Below are positions 61,194-64,000 of a stretch of DNA of 64,000 nucleotides, piece after piece. The stretch covers positions 7,363,001-7,427,000 of the forward strand of contig WPIO01000004.1 in the NCBI GenBank assembly GCA_009760855.2, read 5' to 3'. The position numbers and the translations under genes are program-made. The notes under the pieces are model-generated. The model was not told the origin of the DNA and ran no database searches. It saw only the letters and a list, made by a program, of their open reading frames with translations. This DNA comes from Cristatella mucedo. Taxonomy: Eukaryota > Bryozoa > Phylactolaemata > Cristatellidae. How positions within the stretch are numbered: position 1 is the first letter of the stretch; each line of letters starts with the position of its first letter.

Positions 61194-62425
61194 CCACGGC
61201 TCCTCCAACTTTTTGTCGTTTTGCTGTGCCCCTCATCAACCACATTCTTCCTTGAAGCGACCATGCCCTCACGCCTATGCACTGAACCGCTGGAACTAAC
61301 TGGTCCTCTTGGGGCATTGATAATATAAATAATAATAATCCTATAAATACATTTGAATAGCACCCTCAGAGAACTTAATCTCTTCCTAGGCACTATACCC
61401 AGGGCATTATAAAAACGAATCCTGGTCATCATTATTATTGCAAATGCCCTTAGATGCAAACCTTACTCTCTATCGTGCCTTCCATGGTCCGACATGGTCA
61501 GCAGTAAATAACAGCGACCTCTCAGAACAATGCTATCTGTGAAAGTATATGTTAATTTAAAGTCTGATGAGCCAAGAATCCAAGGGTGTAGCTGACAGTG
61601 GTCTAGCCTATTACAGATCCGGCATGATCCATGCTTATGGTTATTTCGGGTTCATAACTAGTCACTAGCGGTTACGACATCAACAGAAATAAGACTATAT
61701 GATGAAACCCTGTTGTGACTATATTATTAATAAAATATTTAAAAGTACTTACAAATGACTATAGGAGAATCTAGGAGATTACTCTTGAAGAATTGGATCC
61801 TGCTTAGGCACTTTAAATATTCTGGCAGCGGAATTACTCTTGGGTCTTAGCCGGGGATAAGGTGCTCATAGCTAACAACCCGGGTCGTGGGTTCGAGTCA
61901 TGCGGCAAGCAATTCTTTCTCATCCACTGCAAGCGGTGGTGAAAGTCTTTAAGGCCCTTCTGTCGCTAAATAAACGACGTAGCGAGATAAGCTAATGTTT
62001 ATCTTAATGTTTAATAACGAAATAATAATGTTTAATAGCGAAGCACGCAGTGAGATAATGAGGCCGCGGCGTTCCGCGGTATATCGGTAAGCGTGCAGTC
62101 AGAGCACCTACATAAGATGGAGGCAAATCATTCTCTTAGTCTTGGTAAGGCACTTACACGTCCAGCACCTTCAAGAATTGCATAGTTCGCTGAGGAACCT
62201 GGCGCCACGACCAGCCGGTGCGTTGGACGACATGCAAACGGCTGCTTGCGCAGGGCTATTTCAGCGCCAGCTCGGGCTATTGCCATGCCATAACAGCCAA
62301 CGCCGGTCATACTTAAGACTGCAGACTGAAGATAAGTCCTTGGCCGCAGCGTCCAACCGGTCGATGTCACTGACGGTTGAGACATCACACAATTTTAGAA
62401 GTCCTTCCTCACTGAGCGAAGCCAT
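35902..62425 (-). CDS. Leucine-rich-repeat protein with Lys-rich C-terminal tail (complete, nine exons)
   Basis: Exons 62425–62313, 57106–57042, 55316–55230, 51059–50979, 44672–44569, 42219–42134, 41939–41895, 37996–37840 and 36285–35902 join in phase at GT–AG introns to 1122 bp, giving 373 aa. Residues 1–38 form a cap (SLSEEGLLKL). Residues 39–246 hold about eight LRRs of the SDS22-like type, with consensus-fitting blocks ADLSKNQLQSL, LNVSENRIVTL, LILNNNGLTSL, LILSHNLLTSL, LQLSHNKLQAF, VELGKNKIEKL and LNLRGNPV, and a capping motif (ICPYLTNLDGRPV). The tail 247–373 has KRKTKKR, a 17-residue Lys block (308–324) and a terminal GGGLESW. It resembles eukaryotic LRR proteins of the plant At5g22320 type. 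Nuclear or nucleolar location is inferred from the tail; the function is unknown. The introns are full of LINEs and SINEs. Confidence 0.92.
36405..36555 (-). mobile_element. tRNA-derived SINE, antisense (last LRR intron)
   Basis: The reverse complement shows GTAATAGACCAGGAGGTAAGG, then GTTGTGGGGTCGAATCC, the body GATCCTTTATGGCCCACTGC, and a tail with CACTATACAAATGAGGC. Confidence 0.85.
36600..36672. repeat. Direct repeat GTCAGT[GA]CTGAATATCCCAT with a palindromic part
   Basis: Two copies (about 36617 and 36650) differ at one base. The first also pairs imperfectly with the preceding GATGGGATATCAG. Confidence 0.8.
36990..37135 (+). mobile_element. tRNA-derived SINE (diverged head)
   Basis: The copy shows GTTGTGGGTTCGAGTACTG (B box), then CAATTCTGTATTGCCCACCG, then a tail GCTCGCTACATAAATGAGGC and TTAAATCAACTA. 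The A box is decayed. Confidence 0.75.
37207..37800 (-). pseudogene. Rhodopsin-like GPCR remnant (TM3–TM7 part, one in-frame stop)
   Basis: A single minus frame from 37800 to 37207 is broken only by TAA at about 37492. It encodes several long hydrophobic segments: ISLCLVSFIAVLSVL followed by CALRYSRVMTRA (position and sequence of TM3 and intracellular loop 2, with the DRY motif degraded), then VLASCVLILLLIPALLIAQL (TM4), then LLMVYIMIAILQVLSI (TM5), KIAVTATMGLIVLCFYGLDV (TM6) and a last hydrophobic part (TM7-like). It lies in the last intron of the LRR gene, same strand, and stops short of exon 8, so TM1 and TM2 are missing. This looks like a truncated copy. It could also be a chance hydrophobic frame. 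Confidence 0.45.
37840..37996 (-). CDS. LRR gene exon 8 (last LRR and cap)
   Basis: The acceptor is TTGCTGCAG|G and the donor AAAG|GTACAT. It reads SIKELHILPNLKRLNLRGNP, then YATKVKIICPYLTNLDGRPV, the C-terminal cap of an LRR domain. Confidence 0.94.
38505..38655 (+). mobile_element. tRNA-derived SINE
   Basis: The copy shows GGTCTTAGCCTAATGGTAACG, then GTCGTGGGTTAGAGTCC, then GATCCTTTATAGCCCAGTGC, and a tail CTGCTATATAAATGAGGC and TTGAATCAGCC. Confidence 0.88.
38958..39060 (-). mobile_element. Family A LINE tail, isolated 5'-truncated copy
   Basis: (AAT)n followed by GCACTTGATAAAGCGCCC and the stem-loop region, ending TTTGCTGCAAAG, is the reverse complement of the family A 3' end. Little LINE sequence lies beyond, so this is a very short insertion. 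Confidence 0.85.
40246..40345. mobile_element. Two family A LINE tails meeting head-on
   Basis: A plus tail fragment (CAAATGTAAAGTGCCTAGAAA, 40246–40266) is followed by AATAATATT and a minus tail (40270–40345). The outer parts form a 21-bp inverted repeat with one mismatch (second arm 40311–40331). Confidence 0.8.
40655..40815 (+). mobile_element. LINE RT C-terminal fragment
   Basis: Plus frames hold decayed forms of NLKSIRDRT and FKKKLETYLFQTAF, the C-terminus of L2/CR1-type RT. Confidence 0.6.
40895..40926. repeat. (TA)n microsatellite
   Basis: An uninterrupted TA run. Confidence 0.9.
41768..41818. repeat. (CA)n microsatellite
   Basis: A CA run of about 51 bp lying 77 bp downstream (minus sense) of LRR exon 7. 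Confidence 0.97.
41895..41939 (-). CDS. LRR gene exon 7 (45 bp)
   Basis: The acceptor is GTCTTCAG|G and the donor TCAG|GTATGG. It reads LEIVELGKNKIEKL, the core of one LRR. This is the shortest exon of the gene and the phases fit on both sides. Confidence 0.88.
42134..42219 (-). CDS. LRR gene exon 6
   Basis: The acceptor is CTCTGTAG|AAG (phase 0) and the donor CGAG|GTGAGA (phase 2). It reads LLKAVSVNENAIVKIPAGIL, a divergent LRR unit. It is placed by exact phase fit on both sides. Confidence 0.85.
42800..43075 (-). mobile_element. Family B LINE 3' UTR copy
   Basis: It shares with 46075–46340 and 62912–63200 the blocks ACTCCACAAAG, CATGTGGGTGTTACGCAGG, TTTTGTATAGCGCACTCACA and CTCACGCAACAAAGAGAAAG. 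It contains no RT and is a 5'-truncated insertion. Confidence 0.85.
43310..44030 (+). pseudogene. Decayed transposon-derived ORF (LHSHLD…SEEQGERFHQ-type)
   Basis: A broken plus frame reads IDAITAHFEHLRNFFSNLSH, then VTYAFVGAQVNIMMECN and FRENLTSEEKVAQNSF, a stop, and then FEVHNLEVHLDKFRGAYSED and QGESFH followed by a stop (about 43862–43945). I relate the last block to a motif common in repeat-encoded proteins of invertebrates. Several stops and frameshifts make it non-functional. The element type is uncertain. Confidence 0.5.
44270..44430 (+). mobile_element. LINE RT C-terminal fragment
   Basis: The plus frame reads SSYAPEAWNHAISSFHNIRK, then a stop and a decayed NLFLTTFA. This matches the YAPxxWN…FK/R block of the LINE C-termini in this window. 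Confidence 0.6.
44569..44672 (-). CDS. LRR gene exon 5
   Basis: The acceptor is TTTGCAG|TT and the donor AAG|GTACTT. It carries two partial LRR units, LSHNLLTSLDPSYLPLLEKL and LSHNKLQAFPGIK. Confidence 0.93.
45340..46065 (+). mobile_element. Family A LINE, 5' and endonuclease region
   Basis: It is similar over hundreds of bases to 28080–28870, including TTCCTACGAAAACCGAAGTTC-type sequence at 45370 and endonuclease pieces near 45900–46050 (VARSSLNFKPF). It is heavily decayed and ends where the family B tail begins. Confidence 0.7.
46075..49330 (-). mobile_element. Family B LINE (L2/CR1-like), near full length, with nested insertion
   Basis: On the minus strand the endonuclease (49311–48745: NVRSLKTKGLLIHDQV, GGGVAIVVRESF, VVIYRPP) is followed by a short inserted LINE tail, then NIHADNPSNS. 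RT follows: VPKSFKSAIVRPILKK, LSAAFDTIDHEVLLERL, SGVPQGSVLGPFLFSIY, HFYADNAQLY (YADD changed to YADN), ENFLKLNDDKTKLLLIG and LSRLDYCSSLLA. A 3' UTR of about 350 bp ends with a short ATGTA repeat. Frameshifts and stops make it inactive. Confidence 0.93.
48640..48742 (+). mobile_element. Family A LINE tail inserted in the family B endonuclease
   Basis: TGCAGCAAATGTAAAGCGCC, the stem-loop, GGGCGCTTTATCAAGTACA and (TTA)n interrupt the LINE codons exactly between GDFN and IHADNPSN. The insert is about 100 bp, in the opposite orientation to its host. Confidence 0.93.
49600..50800 (+). mobile_element. Family A LINE, endonuclease to start of RT
   Basis: Plus frames show KLPMVALTYRPTGTK (about 49665), MSDFNINFDNST (about 49785), WLTEEIKLARLKQIRASLRK (about 50210) and the linker to RT. 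It has stops and frameshifts and lacks the rest of RT. Confidence 0.8.
50979..51059 (-). CDS. LRR gene exon 4
   Basis: The acceptor is TCTTTCAG|AG and the donor CTGA|GTAAGT. It reads LKALILNNNGLTSLPSLSS, one LRR unit. Confidence 0.92.
51780..52330 (+). mobile_element. LINE RT C-terminal fragment
   Basis: Plus frames read LVQNSTARLVCGQQHSCHI, LLSELHLLPVKLKIDLQIL and TPAYLSDLFAPS (51970–52150), then RTKIKSFVNLLKSFGNWDFN (about 52210–52270). Confidence 0.8.
52980..53110 (+). mobile_element. tRNA-headed SINE with a family A LINE tail
   Basis: CTGGCTTAGCCCAGGGGTTAG (A box) and GTCGTGGGCTCGAGCC (B box) are followed by GGAAAGAGATTAGGTTCCCT and TAGGGCACTATATAAATGCA. The last part is the family A LINE 3' end. 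Total length is about 130 bp. Confidence 0.82.
53660..54142 (+). mobile_element. Family A LINE 3' end, sense, 5'-truncated
   Basis: The RT C-terminus (RSLHSLGPAYLSELLTNQAR, about 53715) is followed by a decayed 3' UTR and the tail CAAAGTGCCTAGAAATAGAG, then (GTT)n(ATT)n at 54113–54142. Confidence 0.85.
54555..54740 (-). mobile_element. tRNA-derived SINE, antisense (near full length)
   Basis: The reverse complement shows GTAATGGCTCACTAGGTAAGG, then GTCGTGGGTTCGAATCC, then GATCCTTTATCGCCGCTGC, and the tail GTCGCTATACAAAAAGAGGC and TTAAATCAGCT. This is one of the best copies. Confidence 0.92.
54830..54985 (-). mobile_element. tRNA-derived SINE, antisense (second copy)
   Basis: The reverse complement shows GCCGTGATAGCCCAGGAGGTAA, then GTCGTGGGTTACAATCC, then GATCCTTAATTGCTAGCTGC, and the tail GTTGCTACACAAATGAGGC. 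It lies about 90 bp from the previous SINE in the same orientation. Confidence 0.88.
55230..55316 (-). CDS. LRR gene exon 3
   Basis: The acceptor is TTCTCTTAG|GC and the donor CAAG|GTATAA. It reads CTSLTWLNVSENRIVTLAPL, one LRR unit. Confidence 0.92.
57042..57106 (-). CDS. LRR gene exon 2
   Basis: The acceptor is TGTTGCAG|A and the donor GTTG|GTCAGT. It reads KKLHRADLSKNQLQSLKFV, one LRR unit. Confidence 0.9.
57960..58440 (+). mobile_element. Family B LINE RT C-terminal fragment, sense
   Basis: The plus frame 58020–58440 reads EMAARLVNKSQRFNHVFSLL, then LTHKARHGLAPSYLAEQL, then GPRLRNSLSQFLCND. It aligns with the C-terminal part of the family B LINE at 46.4–46.7 kb and the frame is intact here. 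Confidence 0.87.
58447..59790 (-). mobile_element. Family A LINE RT and 3' end, antisense
   Basis: The minus strand reads NLASKFQSGFRANHSTESAL, LSAAFDTIDHKVLLERL, PGPVLFTVYNLPLA, LGFHFYGDGTQL (YADD changed to YGDG), AANFLKLNDDTTNLLVMG, LSLDDHISSTIKSAYFQL and AYLSDLLPHQANHRTTCF. It ends in the family A tail at 58447–58510. It is 5'-truncated and inactive. Confidence 0.92.
61113..61190. repeat. (TC)n microsatellite
   Basis: A TC run of about 78 bp. Confidence 0.98.
61325..61400 (-). mobile_element. Family A LINE tail, short antisense copy
   Basis: AATAATAATCC, ACATTTGAATAGCACCCTCA and GAGAACTTAATCTCTTCCTA are the reverse complement of the tail stem-loop. No LINE coding sequence is adjacent. 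Confidence 0.78.
61845..62000 (+). mobile_element. tRNA-derived SINE
   Basis: The copy shows GGTCTTAGCCGGGGATAAGG, then GTCGTGGGTTCGAGTC, then CAATTCTTTCTCATCCACTGC, and the tail CTGTCGCTAAATAAACGA. It lies about 310 bp from LRR exon 1, inside its first intron. Confidence 0.87.
62313..62425 (-). CDS. LRR gene exon 1 (start codon)
   Basis: ATG at 62425–62423 is in the context CACATGG. The frame is open upstream to about 62461 without another ATG. There are 37 codons, then two bases, with donor TTAA|GTATGA. It reads MASLSEEGLLKLCDV and DLSSVCSL. Confidence 0.85.
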
Positions 62426-62814
62426 GTGTGCCGCGAAAACGACAGCAGCGAGCTGTGTCAAGGACAGCCACCGATGAAATCCGCCGAGTGGCTTAAATGT
62501 TTGATTGGCAGCTCATTGCAAAAAATTTGATTCATATAAATATCATAAGAAATGTATATCTTTCTGCTATATTTGGCTTAGATTAAAACCGAAACGAAGT
62601 TTTCTTTAGCAGCATAGATATACCGGCGTCGGTGAATCCGCTGCGGAGTCATCCGTAAGCTCGCTTTTCTGCAGTCATCGTTGGTGTGCGCATACCGACG
62701 GGAGCAGAAAACCAGTTGCGATGCCTAATACAGTACCTGCAACGACAGATCTACTTTCTAGCGGAAACCTGTTCGTGGAGACGCAAATTTATTTTTGGAA
62801 AATCACTGTGGCTA

Positions 62815-62912
62815 CCGCGCTGGTTTGGCACAGTGGTTAAGGTGCTCTCCCGACTAAGGTCAAGGTGAATATATTTGACACGCGAAGTCGTGGGCTCGAG
62901 CCTCGTGGCAAT
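62815..62912 (+). mobile_element. tRNA-like SINE head of a second type
   Basis: TTTGGCACAGTGGTTAAGGT is an A-box match and GTCGTGGGCTCGAGCCTCG a B-box match. A long insert-like region lies between them, as in tRNA-Ser/Leu. It ends directly at a (AATGT)n repeat belonging to the family B LINE tail. Confidence 0.65.
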
Positions 62913-63200
62913 GTAATGTAATGTAATGTAATGTATCTCCGTCAGTAACTCCACAAAGTCATAAAGACCATGTGGGTGTTACGCAGGAGAGTTTTGTATA
63001 GCGCACTCACAGCCTAAGCGGCTTTCGGTACGCATTCGGTAGGCAACAGATTTCGTCTCACGCAACAAAGAGAAAGTGGGAAGCATAGCAGAGTTAGGAG
63101 AGCAGTTGAGGTAGTGAGTAGCATAGAAGTAGCAATTCAGGACCGCTGAAAAAGATGTGCCAATAGTCGGCAGTTGGAGATTAGCTGTCGTTGCGTATAT
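62912..63200 (-). mobile_element. Family B LINE 3' UTR copy with (ACATT)n end
   Basis: The reverse complement ends in several ACATT units. It shares the blocks CATGTGGGTGTTACGCAGG, TTTTGTATAGCGCACTCACA and CTCACGCAACAAAGAGAAAG with 42800 and 46075. Confidence 0.87.
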
Positions 63201-64000
63201 GAAGCGCCTGAGTTGAGAATAAGTTCCTTAGGGCGCCATACAAATTAATAATGTATTTGCGTCGTGAAAGAATTATTAATATATTTGAAGGTTTTTTCCG
63301 GCGATCGTAAGTCTTTACATACCTTAAATGTGCGAACGGCGTAAACTAAAATAAACACTCCATATTGCATAGCGCCCTAAGACGTTGTGTGCAGCCACTA
63401 TGAACGTTCATAGCAGCTTGGAATTTCAGAAGGGAAAATTAGTAAAAATGCCAACTTGTGCAATCCCACAATTTTTCGAATAGAAGTTTGTGGCTGTGCT
63501 TACATATTCCTCAGTAGGCCACTCATTCTGCTACTGTTTCAACGCAAAATTTTTACCTTTGAAAATGCAATTGATTACCTTAGAGCTTTCCCGAGCAATT
63601 TCTACACTTCTTCCTAGCTATCCAAGGCTGGGCTAGTAGCATTAATCATAACATAGGTAGTCTGGTAACTCTGGGACAGGACTCTTTTGTGTCTCTCAGA
63701 GCCACCTGACGGTTGCGTTCTCATGAAATCCACTGCAATCGAAACTAGCGACAGCAGCGCCCCTGGCGGTGAAATTTAATGTTAGCTCGGGTCGCTGCCG
63801 TCGATTGCAGTAGATTACACGAGAAAGGGCTTTGGCAAATTCGCGAAATTGTGTGGGTGACACTTGAACACGAGTTTAATTTAATACGCAATCCAAAATG
63901 GAGCTTCCTCTGGATTTGCAGTGGGTTCAAGTGGATGGCGTTGGATAGCTGAAGTGGCCAGCTTTTGCATAAGAACGCAAAAGCGCAATGGCATGAATAT

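Larger units (their letters stand above)
62426..63999. other. Upstream flank of the LRR gene
   Basis: The promoter is expected near 62430–62700, but no TATA box or other signal is clear. A tRNA-like SINE head (62815–62912) and a family B LINE 3' UTR (62912–63200) follow. From 63260 to the end I see no gene. A short plus frame at 63896 (MELPLDLQWVQVDGVG) ends after 16 codons without a donor. Confidence 0.5.

Noticed and set aside
63896-63946. Short plus frame MELPLDLQWVQVDGVG with good ATG context as a divergent gene start
   Set aside because: It stops after 16 codons and no GT donor is available in frame before the stop.

Overview
The window is nuclear DNA from an animal, most likely a protostome invertebrate. 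It contains multi-exon genes with GT–AG introns, a zinc-finger gene of the hunchback type, many decayed LINEs and tRNA-derived SINEs, and long (TC)n/(AC)n microsatellites. I could not place the species more closely. All gene calls were made by reading splice sites, codon phase and protein motifs by eye. No search was run.

Three genes are well supported, all on the minus strand. (1) 428–13519: the 5' part of a cytosolic-type cysteinyl-tRNA synthetase gene. Five exons are certain, a sixth (first) exon is proposed, and the gene runs off the left edge. (2) 16818–21942: a hunchback homologue whose exons join in phase to about 836 aa. It has the central four-finger block, alanine-rich stretches and a PLDLS CtBP-type motif. 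The conserved C-terminal finger pair was not found. It lies in a GC-rich, CpG-rich domain (about 13.2–25.6 kb). (3) 35902–62425: a complete nine-exon gene whose exons join in phase to 373 aa. It encodes a leucine-rich-repeat protein with a lysine-rich tail, spread over 26 kb of repeat-filled introns. Two further minus-strand exons (26466–26726 and 29748–30040) look real but are not identified. A broken rhodopsin-like GPCR copy lies in the last intron of the LRR gene.

Layout: 0.4–13.5 kb, synthetase exons with introns holding LINE/SINE debris, a G-rich minisatellite and a (TC)n/(AC)n tract. 13.5–16.8 kb, GC-rich spacer. 16.8–22 kb, hunchback. 22–25.6 kb, CpG-rich upstream region. 25.6–35.9 kb, repeat-rich, AT-rich DNA with the two unidentified exons. 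35.9–62.4 kb, the LRR gene. 62.4–64 kb, its upstream flank.

Mobile DNA: two L2/CR1-like LINE families dominate. Family A ends in a small stem-loop followed by (ATT)n. Family B has a long 3' UTR ending in a (TGTAA)n-type repeat. At least one tRNA-headed SINE carries the family A 3' end, which suggests it is mobilised by that LINE. Nested insertions, inverted copies and several perfect hairpins are present. No functional link between the three genes is evident from their order.
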